From Prillingera fragicola (lineage: Eukaryota; Basidiomycota; Tremellomycetes; Trichosporonales; Trichosporonaceae), in the NCBI GenBank assembly GCA_002335605.1, contig BEDY01000005.1, positions 1,426,001 through 1,490,000 of the forward strand: a stretch of DNA of 64,000 nt, in the 5' to 3' direction. Positions 10,661 through 21,301 of this stretch are shown in pieces. Made by a program: the position numbers and the translations under genes. The notes under the pieces were generated by a model. That model was not told the origin of the DNA. It made no database searches and saw only the letters and a list, made by a program, of their open reading frames with translations. Each line of letters starts with the position of its first letter. The first letter of the stretch is position 1.

Positions 10661-12192
10661 CTAGAGACGCTCAATGACCATGGCGGAAGCGGCACCACCA
10701 CCGTTGCAGATGGCGGCGACACCCTTCTCACCCTTCTTGAGAGCGTGGATGAGGGTGACGACGATACGGGTGCCCGAGCAGCCGATGGGGTGGCCAATGG
10801 CGACGGCACCACCGCGGGTGTTGACGATCTTGGGGTCAAGGCCGAGAACCTGCTGGGCGGCGACGGCGACGACCGAGAAGGCCTCGTTGAACTCCCAGAG
10901 GGCAATGTCCGACTGGGCGACACCGGCGGCCTTGAGGGCAAGGGGCACGGCGAGGGTGGGGGCAGTGGGGAAGTCGATGGGGGCGGCAGCGGCGTCGGCG
11001 TAGCCAAGAATCTTGGCAATGGGCTTGAGGCCGTCCTTCTCAACAACGTCACCGGAGGCGAGGATGACGGCGGCGGCGCCGTCGTTGAGGGTCGAGGCGT
11101 TGGCGGCAGTGACCGTGCCGTCCTTGATGAAGACGGAGCGGATGCTGCGGAACTTGTCCTTGAGGAGCTTCTTGTAGTCCTCGTCCTCGGAGATGACAGT
11201 GTCGCCCTTGCGGCCCTTGACGGTAACGGGGGCAATCTCCTCGGAGAAGAGACCCTCGGCCCACGCGGCCTGGGCGCGCTCGTACGAGCTCAGGCAGTAG
11301 TCGTCCTGCTGCTCACGCGTAATGTTGAGCTCCTTGGCAGTGTGCTCGGCACAGTTGCCCATGGGGAACTTGTTGTAGACGTCAAAGAGACCGTCGACAA
11401 CGAGCGAGTCCTTGACCTCGTAGTGGCCAAAGACAGGGGGGTGGCGGGGCGAGAGGAAGGGAGCCTTCGACATCGACTCCATACCACCGGCAACCATAAC
11501 GTTGCGCTGGCCGAGCTGGATCGACTGCGAAGCCAACATGATGGCCTTGAGACCCGAGGCGCAGACCTTGTTGATGGTGGTGGCATCGGCCGACTCGGGG
11601 AGGCTAACGCAAAAGTCAGCAAAGCGATCCATGATAGCCGAGCAGAGCACAGACAAGCGACGGGCCTTCAACAGGCGAGCTGATCAAGCAGCCACACTGC
11701 CAGCGCCGACGCGTCCCCACCCAGCTCACGCTCTCCAAAGCATTACTCACCCAGCAGCAATACCGACCTGGCGGGCAGGCGACTGTCCAACACCAGCCTG
11801 GACGACGTTGCCCATGTAGATCTCCTCGACCTTGTCGGCGGCGACACCCGACTTCTTGAGGGCATCCTTGACGGCGACGACACCGAGGTCAGGAGCCGTG
11901 AGCGACGCAAAGACACCGTCCTTGGCGCCAATGGGCGTGCGGGACGCGCCGAGAATGTAGACAGACTGGGTAGACTGGGAGGCTTGGTCAGCGCCGAATT
12001 CCGGACAGCGAAATAGCATGCAGAGGTGGAGGGGACGCCGTCCTTTTCGAAAAAGGTCCAGCGCCCATCCTCCGCCCTCCCGTCATCGATGCGGGCTGTT
12101 CGCTGCTCGCCTTTGGCACTTACCATGCTCCTGGAGGTGCGGGCGAGGTTGGTGGCGGACCGAAGAGAGGAGGTTGCGCGGTTAACGAACAT
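10661..12192 (-). CDS. ERG10: Acetyl-CoA C-acetyltransferase (thiolase), probably mitochondrial
   Basis: Minus-strand exons 12192-12124, 11974-11751 and 11603-10661 give 411 residues. The enzyme condenses two acetyl-CoA to acetoacetyl-CoA, or runs in reverse. Thiolase motifs are clear: VYILGASRTPIGAKDG near the start of the fold, the nucleophile region INKVCASGLKA (Cys near residue 112), GGMESMSKAPF, the His region EFNEAFSVVA, GHPIGCSGTR with the second catalytic Cys, and CNGGGAASAMVIE at the end. The first exon encodes MFVNRATSSLRSATNLARTS, a basic acid-free sequence typical of mitochondrial import. The gene is therefore likely the ACAT1-type isozyme rather than the cytosolic sterol-pathway one. 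The symbol reflects the family, not a proven orthology. Confidence 0.9.
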
Positions 12193-12980
12193 GGAGTGTT
12201 ATTACCTCGTACGATTGAGGCGCGACGTGGTACGTGGGGGGATCAGGGTAAAAACCGAGTTTCGGCTGGGGCGCGGGGTACGGTGGTTGGTGGATGAGGG
12301 TGGTACGGGTGATGGCACGATGTGGTGGTCGTGGTTTTGACGACTCGCTGGGACAAGCTTGGTAGATGAGAAAGATGGGAAGAGGTGGGGAGTTGCGTGG
12401 TGCCAAGGTTGATCCAAATAGTCTGTCGGCACAGTGCGGGGCATAGAGGGGCAGATGACTTTGCAGGAGGCAGGATGACCATGTTCCGTACGGTGATACC
12501 GGCTACATCGCCCGGCTCGCCTGAGCAGCAGCGTGCACTGGTTCTGCCTGCCAGCGTGCATCGCGGCCCATCGTCGGCATGAGATCCGAACCGATTCCAT
12601 TCGCTAAGCGTGGGTAAACCAACTCGACCTCCACCAGCAATGTTCAATCACCCGCGCTATCACCGCACCACCCCACAGCTCGTCATCAAGCATACCGCCC
12701 CGCCCAAGATCCATACCGCACCGCACCGCGGCCGCTGGCTTGACTGGCGTGCATGTAAACAAATAAATGTTGTGCCTCTGATAACCACATGTGAAACTGG
12801 TGATCGTATGCATATAGAGCAGCACGGAAAGTGAGAGGTGTCTAGGTGTACAGACGGGTATGGTAACAGGACCGAGAGTGATATATAAACTAGAATAATC
12901 ATCATCAACGGCCTCCTCCCGACATGATGGGCCGTGGGCGGCAGCGGGTAAAGCGGATCTAACTAGAGCTATTAACTCGT
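12193..12980. other. Intergenic, thiolase promoter side
   Basis: About 790 bp lie between the start of the thiolase gene and the stop of the carrier gene, both on the minus strand. It should include the thiolase promoter. No gene or RNA was recognised. Confidence 0.5.
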
Positions 12981-14352
12981 TTAGACGTACTTGCCGAAGA
13001 AGGGGATAAGACTCTGGGCAAGAGTGTACGAGAAGACGAGCTTGGGGCCGACAACGAGGATCTGAAAAGTTAGTCATCGGCTCACTCTGACTTCAGCAGC
13101 TCTGCAACTCACCTTGGGGGTAAGACCCTTGAAGAACGACGAGACACCCTCCTGGCGGACCATCTCGCGGATGATCGCCATGCCCGAGACGTTGGAGCCA
13201 AAGTTGGCGTTCTGGATACGGGTCTTGACAACGTCGAGGGGCGCAGCAACGGTGATCGAGGCAACGGCACCACCAATAGAGGCAACAAAGTCTGGCTCGT
13301 TAGTGCTTGCGCTTCGGTGCCAATTTAGGCTACTCACTCTGGCCCCAGGTAGCCTTCGAGTAGTCCTCGAGGTCAAAGAGCATCGACTTGGTCACGGCCG
13401 AACCACCGAAGAGCTGGGCTGTCAGCAGGGCTCGAGGAAGAGGATGCGCGTGCGAGCGCTACCGGTGGAGGTAGTTCAGGTTATAACCCGTCACTCGAAA
13501 AAGCCAGTGCTCAGGCTTCTTTCCCAACGGCAAGAGTCCCGCTCTCATGGCTACCGCCACCGTCTTCACAGACGCCTCCAAGCGCTGTGCCAACGCTTCC
13601 TTTAACTTACAGCGAAAGATCCGGGAGCGTTACGGGCCATGGTCCAGCCCCAGCCACGGTAGAGCGAGCCGAGACCCTCCTCGGTGATGAGCTTGACAAT
13701 ACCACGGCCCTTGAGCGCGTCGGGGTTGGTCTGCATCTTGATCTTGAGGACGTCGAGGGGCAGGAGCACGACCTCTCCGATACCGGTGAGCCTGCGCGGC
13801 GGTTAGCTCCCGAGGTTGTAATGTGGGCTTGCCCAAAAGCAGGCACAACTCACGATCCAGCAGTAGCGTGCATGAGCATGCCGCCTGTCTTGCTGCCAAA
13901 GGTGTCACGGAACTGCTTGCCAAAGTTCTTGTCGATAAGGTCACGGAACCAGGGCTGTCCACCAAACTTGTAGACACGCTGGGCGACCTTGTAGCCGGCA
14001 GCGTAGCCGAGACCAGGGAAGAGGGAGAGGAACTTGGTGTGGATGGCCGAGTTGGCAGCCTTGCGGAAGATGATCTCGTTAAGGGTGCTCATCGAGGCGT
14101 GGCCGCGGTTTGACATGAGACGCTTGGCAATGGTGTCGACGGGGTGGAAGACGAGGAGCTCGGCGATACCTGCCCATTGTCAGCGGCCAGTCCGTCAGAA
14201 GATCAGGCCAGGCTGCGCTGTGCCGGGTTGAGATTGTCACGCGACAGTCTTTGACGCTAGCTCGCCATGTCCGCTCGCCACTCACCCGAGGTTCCCGAAC
14301 CGAGGATACGAGCGGTACCACTCTCGCGCTTGAACTCGCCAGTGGGAGACAT
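12981..14352 (-). CDS. GGC1: Mitochondrial GTP/GDP carrier
   Basis: Six minus-strand exons (14352-14286, 14169-13854, 13791-13611, 13413-13338, 13291-13113, 13061-12981) encode 299 residues, the usual length of a mitochondrial carrier. The first repeat carries FHPVDTIAKRLMSN, the second LPLDVLKIKMQT and the third APLDVVKTRIQN, i.e. the three P-x-[DE]-x-x-[KR] signatures. The segments RNAPGSFALFGG and the end ILVVGPKLVFSYTLAQSLIP are characteristic of Ggc1 rather than other carriers. It exchanges GTP and GDP across the inner membrane and is linked to iron and mtDNA maintenance in yeast. All five splice junctions fall inside conserved motifs and restore them, so the model is robust. ATP17 lies divergently about 720 bp upstream. 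Confidence 0.9.
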
Positions 14353-15070
14353 TGTTGCTGTTTTTGTCTGTCTAGATTCTAGAAAGGGTATAGGGCAATA
14401 AGGACAGATGAGCTCTTAGAGATACTACCTGTGTACTCTAACGAGATTTTTTTCGACAAGAAGCTGTTGAGTAATGTCTATGAGGAGAGCAACAAGTCAC
14501 AATTTCCTGCTGTTGCAACGATAAGCCTCCCCAGCGAATGACCGGCTGGGAAAAGTCAGGCAGGCGGGCCGACCAGGTGCGGGGCAGCCGCGCAGGCACG
14601 ATGGGCGAGATTTGCATCCGTCATGTTGCTCGCCCCCACGCACGGTGAGCAAGGCTGAAGCGCTGAAGCCTGCAAGGAAGCGAGGGCAGTCCGTCAGCGC
14701 CCGGCGACGGCAGCAAAGACGCTCACTGCAGCGATTTCACCCGCAAGGGCGATCTCTGCGGCCTGTGTCCTGTGGTGAGCAGTACCTGGCTGGGCACGAC
14801 GGACCATTTCGCCGCCTACTCATTATTCCATCCCCCGCCTTAAGAACATTTGGTGCCGTCTACAGCTGAACGCTGAACGCTGAGCTGGGGCATCCAAGTG
14901 CCACCTCGGGAAATTCCGCAAAACCCCTCCTACTGGCTGGCGGTCCTGGCTGGCAGTGGGCCGCTCCGCCCGCCTGGCACTCGCTCGCTCGCTGCGTCCC
15001 CGCTGTCAACGACGTCTTGCTCGTCAACCAACACCCCACCCTCACCTCTCTCCCCTCCCCTCCAAAAGCC
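14353..15070. other. Divergent promoter region (GGC1 / ATP17)
   Basis: This region separates the starts of two nuclear genes for mitochondrial inner-membrane proteins. It is non-coding by inspection. A pyrimidine-rich tract (accctcacctctctcccctcccctcc) precedes the ATP17 start. Confidence 0.55.
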
Positions 15071-15792
15071 ATGTTCGCTTCCGCCGCTCGTCGCCAGCTT
15101 TCGGGCCTCATCCCCCCCAAGATTGCCACCCCTTCGGCCGTCGTGCGTCTTTTGCTTGGCCTGTTTTCGGAACAAAGCTAACATCTTTGCAGTCGTCGGG
15201 CAGCACCTCGGTCCGCACCCAGCAGGTCATCGACTTCTACTCCAAGCTCCCCAAGGGCCCCATCCCCAAGTCGGAGCAGCCCGGTGGTCTCCGTGGCCGC
15301 TACTTTGAGGGCAAGAACGCCTCGGGGTGAGTTGAAAGCTTTGGTCGGGGCATGAGCGATGGAATATGCGGAGGGATAGAGGACGCATTTGGGTTTGGAA
15401 AGGTCTCGGGCTGCGTGCGCATGGTGTGCAGAGGGTGCGCAGATGTGCACACCAATGCGTAGGCGCGAGAGAGTCCAGGTTTGGCCACCAGAAGTCGACC
15501 GCCCAAGTCCGACGTCACTCTGCTCTTCCACCCATCCCCCCTCCAACCTCCTCTACGTCTGCTAACCCCTTCAGCAAGCCTCTCCTCGCCACCATCTTCA
15601 TCCTCTTCGGTATTGGCTACACCATCGACTACCAGAGTGCGTATGCGCGTTGCCACCGAGACCTTGTTGCTAACAGAACTCTTCTCCACTTCAATCACCA
15701 AATCGAACTGGCCTATTTGTCGTTTTCCGCGCGCCCAACTTTGCTCTCGTCCTACAGTGCACCTCAAGCACCACAAGAACGGCCACCACTAG
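15071..15792 (+). CDS. ATP17: Mitochondrial F1Fo ATP synthase subunit f
   Basis: Exons 15071-15142, 15193-15326, 15575-15636 and 15758-15792 encode 100 residues, the size of yeast Atp17. The first 24 residues (MFASAARRQLSGLIPPK) form a presequence. The mature part has IDFYSKLPKGPIPKSE, then GGLRGRYFEGKNASG. A single membrane segment (PLLATIFILFGIGYTIDY) follows, and the protein ends HLKHHKNGHH; this His/Lys-rich end is the hallmark of fungal subunit f. It sits in the membrane Fo sector near subunits 6 and i. The last exon begins within the codon for the Met preceding the HLKHH tail. The gene is divergent from GGC1. Confidence 0.9.
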
Positions 15793-16236
15793 ATTGCCCC
15801 GGCTGTCTGGTAGAGATGCATTCAATGAAAAGCAGTGAAAGGCGAAGGAAGGCAGAATATGAGTGGTGATGCCTCTTTCGGGTCCAGAGCTCCGAGCTCC
15901 GAGCTCCGTGTTTCGGCGCCTGGGTGACGGTTTATGGTGGCAACGAGAGCAGCAATTACTGCCAAGTGCTTGGTTTGCATGGCGGTAGAGTCAATCCGGG
16001 TGTTGCAGCGCGTCGAGCCACAATCTGTATGAGCATGCGGGAGGGGCGGGAAGCACGAACGAATGGGTGGCTGCCAGGATCCGTCTCACAGCCCAGGGTG
16101 CCACGGCCATGACGTGCACAGACCTCGTGCAAGGCAACGAACAAGCGGTTGCAGCAACAAAGATTCGTTGCATGTAATTTCCAGCAAGCGTTCTCGTTTT
16201 GTACTCTTTCTCTACACTGCTACAACTCGCCAAATC
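15793..16236. other. Intergenic with a 7-bp tandem repeat
   Basis: No gene was seen in these 444 bp. The heptamer gagctcc is repeated three times in tandem at 15887-15907, just downstream of ATP17. Confidence 0.5.
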
Positions 16237-18351
16237 ATGCCCCCACAGCGGCCAGAGACGCCGAGCGTCGTCCTCATCCTCGGTGGGTACCTCCACTTGA
16301 AGCCTCCACCGACTCTCACCACCCACGATCGGCCGTTCCCCCTCCCGCGACCGCGGTGGCTCTGCCCTCTCCAGCCCCAAGACCACCTTACTGACTTTGC
16401 AGGCGGCACCACAACCGTTGCACGCGCGCTCGCTACCTACCTCCTTGAAGGGGAGGAGCCCCGCGCACAGGTGAGCTCCTCGTTCAGGCGGCATACTGAC
16501 TAGACTCAGTTTGTCCGACTAGGTGCGTTGACGCACGGACCGAGCGCACAGTGCGGCTGCAGGTGCGGGTTGCTGATGAATCTACAGCGGATAGGTTCTC
16601 TGTCAAGCCGCCCACGACGTGGGTCTTTCGCTGGGGAGTTGATGGGCAGGAGCTGACTGGATGGTAGCTACATTGACAGGCCTTTTCTTGACCTATTGAA
16701 TGCGCCAGGCTCAAAGCTCGAGTACTGCCAGGTCAACCTCGGGAATGTCGAGAGGCATGCGGGGCTGCTCACTCCGCCTGCGGAGTGGAACGGAAAGGAG
16801 ACGGGGTTCAGCAAGTTCGACCTGGTGTTCGACTTGACTGGCGAAATGGGCTTTGACAAGCCCGAGCTCGTGAGTGGTAGCCTCCGACCGGTGGGCGAAG
16901 CTAACCGCTCCTTCCCAATCGGCTGGTCCTTATCACTCGCTCTCATTGCTACATGCAGCTGCAAATATCCAACACCTACCAGCTAGCTCTCACCCTGGCC
17001 TCCTCAGCCGCTGCGCTCCCAGCAGACCGCAAACCCTCAGCCTATGTCCGCCTCCAGCAACCCTTTTACGACATGAAGTCCCTCCCCTCCTCATCACCAG
17101 GCCACAGTGAGAGCGACAAGCTCAAGCCAGACGGAATACGCGGACGGTGGTGGCACGAGACCCTCCGTGGCGTGGCCAAAGTGGCTGGAGAGGGTGGACT
17201 GCACTTTGGCATTGTCAGGTGTGCGGCATGGTACGGACCGGGCACTTGGGATGCCGAGGTCGTGCCACGGTTGGTTGCTGGGCATGTGTACAAGTATCTG
17301 TGAGTGGCCGAAGGCCGGGCAAGACTGACGCGTGCAGCAAGGAGGAGATGAAGTTTCTCAACAAGTGAGTCCTCCTGCGTGGGCACAACTGACCCCAGCT
17401 CCGATCTACGCATCAATACCATTCACGCGGTCGATGTCGCGCAGGCCCTCTATCTCACCGGCCTCTGGCTCGCCGCCACACCACGGTCCCAGGCTCTCAA
17501 GGAAGCCGGCGTCGACCTCGCCTTCCCCTTTGTTCAGCCTCAGACCTCTAGCTTCTCCCTCGGAGCGCTCAAGCGCTCCCCATCGTTCTCCGACCTGTGG
17601 AAGACGATAAACTCGGTCGTGCCCGAGAGCGAGAGAGTTTCTGCGCCCATGTTCAATGTCACGGACGGAGGTGACTCGACGCAGGACAGCTTGGCTAAAG
17701 CTGTCGCCGAGGTCTGGGGGATCAAGTATGGGTTCCTCGGAACCACGGTCGTCAGCCTTGTGCAGCAGTTTGCAAAGGTGAGTTCGCGTATGTGTGACCT
17801 GTCCTCGACGATGTGGGGATGGTGAGCAGCTGGCTAGCAAGCTACTGGACACGCGTGAGGGCGTGTTAATGACTGACGCATCCGATGCCGCGTAACGTAA
17901 AGTGATGTAAACTGACAACGCAGACCGACTTCAACGAAATGGTAGAAGATGTCAACGAAAAGGTACTTGATGAACCGGCTGTTGGTGCCACACTAAACGT
18001 CCACAGCATGTAGAGGCATGGTCACGTATGTTGGCTGCTTCCGACCCTCCAATTATATCGACACCACTGTCACCGTTCCTCGACGCACATGCTTTCCGCA
18101 GTACGTAGACCACCCTCTCGATCCGCGCAAGCGCACAGCGCACAATGGGCGTCGAGCGTTCCGCGCTTCGAATGCGTTACAGTGCTGCTGCAGCTGCAAT
18201 CATGCTAACTGCCCGTCTCCCAGAAATGGCAATCCACCTCGACGGATCCAAAGCCAGGCGCGTACTGGGATTCGCTCCTGCGCGGCCCCGTGTGCAAGTC
18301 GCCGAGCTAGAGTCTATGGTGCAGGGTTTCCAGAAGGACAACATTTGGTGA
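16237..18351 (+). CDS. NAD(P)-binding epimerase/dehydratase-like protein, 11 exons
   Basis: The model joins 16237-16282, 16403-16470, 16510-16522, 16588-16618, 16668-16869, 16959-17299, 17338-17364, 17399-17777, 17924-17962, 18007-18100 and 18224-18351 (455 residues). An extended SDR Rossmann start is visible as VVLILGGTTTVARAL. FDLVFDLTGE follows, where a sugar-epimerase fold places its second conserved strand. Later come IVRCAAWYGPGTWD and INTIHAVDVAQAL, typical of NAD-dependent epimerase-like proteins. The C-terminus (VLGFAPARPRVQVAELESMV) is the usual terminal helix pattern. A classical YxxxK catalytic pair is not obvious, so activity is uncertain. The third exon is only 13 nt, and two others are 27 and 31 nt. 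Confidence 0.75.
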
Positions 18352-19402
18352 GCTTCGCTGGATTCAAATTCCCTAATTGATTCTGCGCCGCCTGTGAGCT
18401 CTCGAGATCTCAGGCCAGCAGTGTACGGGGCGGAAGCGGGAACGGCATTGGGCTGACGTACAGGCCGGCTCTGGCGTAGGGCGCGCCGGGCTAGGATTAG
18501 GGGGTGCGGAGAGAAATTGTATACATTTGGGTGTAGACGAGTGTCATGGGCGACAAAGGGTCACAAGACGTGTCATGTAGAATGCAAGTAGTGCGAGGAT
18601 CGACGAACAGACCTGGACTCGCTAAACAGAGAACGGGGTGCTTGATGTCATTGTTCCTTTGCAGTCGCAAGTCAAGTCGCCGACAGTTGGGCCAGACATA
18701 CAGCGCAGCAACAATTCACTAATTGGGGTCCAATACGGCAGGGCGAGCAGAGAATGATTTCATCCGACAAGACGCCCTGCGCCGGAGTCAGGATAGGAAC
18801 AACGTTCCTGACGCGACTGCACCCGTGCGTGGTGGGGGGTGTGGCCGCCGCGCCCGCGACGGGGACAGGGGAAGTCGGATTTTAGCAGCGTGTTTCAGGG
18901 CAGCCACTTCAGGGTTGCTTGTCTGCGGGGCGTCGAAGGCGGGATGTTGGGTTTGCTTGCGCTCGCTGGGGTCTGTGCGTGGGTGGTGGCCTCTCTGGGC
19001 GTTGTGCGATCAGCGGCTTCCCCTTTGTGGGTTGCAGGGGCTGCTCAGGGTAGTGCGAGGTTGTGTTCGGGTGTCTGCTGCAGCGCTGCTGGCTTTGGCG
19101 TGTCAAACGGGGGCCAGGTGCAGAACGAGCAAGGGGCGGCAGAATGAGGGCACGACCCCCCTTGCGGGCAAGGCGCAGTCACGACGGCTGCAGCTGGATC
19201 GGCTGCAAACCCTCACACTCCTACCACTGTCCACACACACAACCACACGCTCAATCCCGTTCCTCTCGTTGCTCTACTCTCATTCACACCACCTTCACAT
19301 CTATTATTGCCTTGCTACTACTACTACTACTACGCGTCTGTTTCGTCTCCTCTTCATGCTGTTCGCTTCCCTCTTCGTCTTCAATTCGACACACGCTTGA
19401 TC
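18352..19402. other. Intergenic; long leader of the membrane-protein gene
   Basis: About 1 kb without a supported gene. The 3' part is rich in ac/ct motifs and contains a (CTA)6 run at 19315-19333, probably within the 5' leader of the gene starting at 19403. A frame ending at 19400 encodes a hydrophobic peptide, but it is out of frame with the downstream protein and is not called. Confidence 0.5.
19315..19333. repeat. (CTA)6 trinucleotide run
   Basis: A pure run of six cta units lies about 70 bp before the start codon at 19403, probably transcribed in the leader. Confidence 0.8.
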
Positions 19403-21301
19403 ATGCCAACACCTCAATCGGCATCTGCCCCTGGGGCGGGTGCCGTAGCTAGCAGCTCGGCAACCCCAACCGTTGCTACCCAGCCCGTAGTGGTCAAGGC
19501 CACTGCCGCCGTCGTCGCTCCCATCGCTATCACTCCTACTCCCACATCCTCGAGACCCAACGGCATCTTTATCGGAACGGCATCCTTTGCACTGTCAGTG
19601 GGCGACGACGCCGAGATCCAGGCCATTCGATCGAGCTACTTTGCTTCGCGCTCGTCATCGATGGCCAACGTCGTGACCTCCTCTGTTGCCCCGGCATTCA
19701 CTTCTGCTACCATAGCTGGCTTGCTGTCGTCGAGTGACGACGACATGGACGCGACGACCATCGACATACCAACGACCGTCACCGACGATGTCTACGCGTC
19801 ACAGTCACCTGCTCCTCTCCCAAGCAAGCCAGCATTGCCGTTTGGCCTGCCCGTGCTCATCGGTATCATTGTCGGCGGTGCCGTGTTCTTTATCGGTATC
19901 GCAGTCATTGCATGGGCCTGCTTGCGGCAGCGTCGTAAAAGGAAGGAGCAGGCCAACCGTGATGACACTCTCGGCTCTGACATTCGTCGGGAACGATCAC
20001 GGCGACATTCGCGCGCGGGGTACAGGCGGTCCCCGGAATCACGCAACGGACGGCCTCCTCTTCCATCCTCCCATCTTCAACCACCTGCACCGCATGGTCG
20101 TGGCCGCAACGAGGTCACGCGCGCCGAAGCTCGTGGATCCGTGCAGATGCCCTACCCTCCTCGCGTCAATGGCGCCGACATCTTCGCGCCACCCTCACGC
20201 TCCCACCCGGCCTTTGGCATGGCACCGGCCACTACACCGGACTCAAGTAGCTCGACGTGGACTGATGACTCGGAGATGGATGTTTACGCGCAGGACGGAT
20301 CGACCATTGCGCGTACGCTGTCGACCGTGTCCCGGCCAAACTCTGAGTACGACCTCGACGACCCTGGAAGCACCACCTACCACGGCACGTATGCTCCCGA
20401 TGGCTCGTACAACCCATACGGATCGTTCCGTCCTGAGCAGTACGAGTTTGTGACTTCGCCCAACCAGGGCACATTCAACACGGTCACGTCGCCCAACCAG
20501 GGCACGTTCAGCACCGTTTCCACTGCCATTCCGACCTACTTGAGCACTCCTGCTCCGTCATCGTCGGGCCACGGTCACTATGTGCCAGCGCCGTCGTCCT
20601 CTGGCCATGGTCACTTCTCGCCTGGCGCCACCCCCACCCAGTCCTACTTTTCGCACCAGCAGCAGATGCCGCCTCAACAGCAGGGCGGTAGGATCCCTGC
20701 ACCGCGCCTGCTTGTTGACACCAAGGCGCCCATCTGGCCAGAGGACACGGGCACCTACTCGGCACCTCCCTCTGCCCTCACTTCTGCCCTTCCGTCAGCT
20801 GGTCCCTCTGGCGGAGCCTACGCTTGGCCCAACGCTTCGAGCACGACTCTGCAGAGGAATGGCACTGGCGGCGCCGGAACCTACATTGAGCGGGCTCCCA
20901 GCGCCGCTTCGCGCTCTGCTACGCCTGTTGACCCATTCAACGTGCCGTACCAGCCTCGCCTCAACGGTGGCCGCGCCACCCCCATGGGCTCTGTCGCCCC
21001 CTCGCCCGCATCACACAGCGGTCACTCTGCGGCTCGCCCCCTTATCCAGCGTGCGGCATCGATCGAGCGCCCATCGGCACTCCCGTATGTGACTGCGTCG
21101 CGTAACGCGTCGCGCGGACCGTCGCCCTATCCGGATACGATCATCGCGACTGGAAGCACTAGCAACCTTGCCCGTGGCCCCACCATCATCCGCCACGCCG
21201 ACGCTGGCGCGTTCGAGGACGCCGTCCCCGACGAGGACGAGGGCGAGCTTCACCTGCCCCCGGCCTACGGTGACATTTACGGACCACCCGCTGCGCGGTA
21301 A
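19403..21301 (+). CDS. Single-pass membrane protein with Ser/Thr-rich N-terminus and long disordered tail
   Basis: A single-exon gene of 632 residues. Residues 1-150 are rich in Ser, Thr, Ala and Val, suggesting an O-mannosylated outer segment. One membrane helix (LPVLIGIIVGGAVFFIGIA, about residues 155-180) is followed by a strong basic stop-transfer sequence RQRRKRKEQ. The rest is a low-complexity Pro/Ser/Tyr/Gly tail. This resembles fungal cell-surface sensor or Axl2/Skg6-type proteins in layout, but no family-specific motif was identified. No cleavable signal peptide follows the ATG; the protein may insert as an Nout/Cin signal anchor, or an upstream exon was missed. The tail carries two pairs of internal repeats, TSPNQGTF (x2) and APSSSGHGH (x2). 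Confidence 0.75.
   Translation: MPTPQSASAPGAGAVASSSATPTVATQPVVVKATAAVVAPIAITPTPTSSRPNGIFIGTASFALSVGDDAEIQAIRSSYFASRSSSMANVVTSSVAPAFTSATIAGLLSSSDDDMDATTIDIPTTVTDDVYASQSPAPLPSKPALPFGLPVLIGIIVGGAVFFIGIAVIAWACLRQRRKRKEQANRDDTLGSDIRRERSRRHSRAGYRRSPESRNGRPPLPSSHLQPPAPHGRGRNEVTRAEARGSVQMPYPPRVNGADIFAPPSRSHPAFGMAPATTPDSSSSTWTDDSEMDVYAQDGSTIARTLSTVSRPNSEYDLDDPGSTTYHGTYAPDGSYNPYGSFRPEQYEFVTSPNQGTFNTVTSPNQGTFSTVSTAIPTYLSTPAPSSSGHGHYVPAPSSSGHGHFSPGATPTQSYFSHQQQMPPQQQGGRIPAPRLLVDTKAPIWPEDTGTYSAPPSALTSALPSAGPSGGAYAWPNASSTTLQRNGTGGAGTYIERAPSAASRSATPVDPFNVPYQPRLNGGRATPMGSVAPSPASHSGHSAARPLIQRAASIERPSALPYVTASRNASRGPSPYPDTIIATGSTSNLARGPTIIRHADAGAFEDAVPDEDEGELHLPPAYGDIYGPPAAR
20456..20621 (+). repeat. In-gene tandem duplications in the membrane-protein tail
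   Basis: Two adjacent small duplications encode (V)TSPNQGTF..TV twice and PAPSSSGHGH-type units twice. They differ at third positions, so they are not very recent. Each sits in the disordered tail. Confidence 0.7.

Noticed and set aside
10745..11683. Plus-strand frame of 312 codons, acidic and Gly-rich
   Set aside because: Antisense of the thiolase gene, which carries all catalytic motifs on the minus strand.
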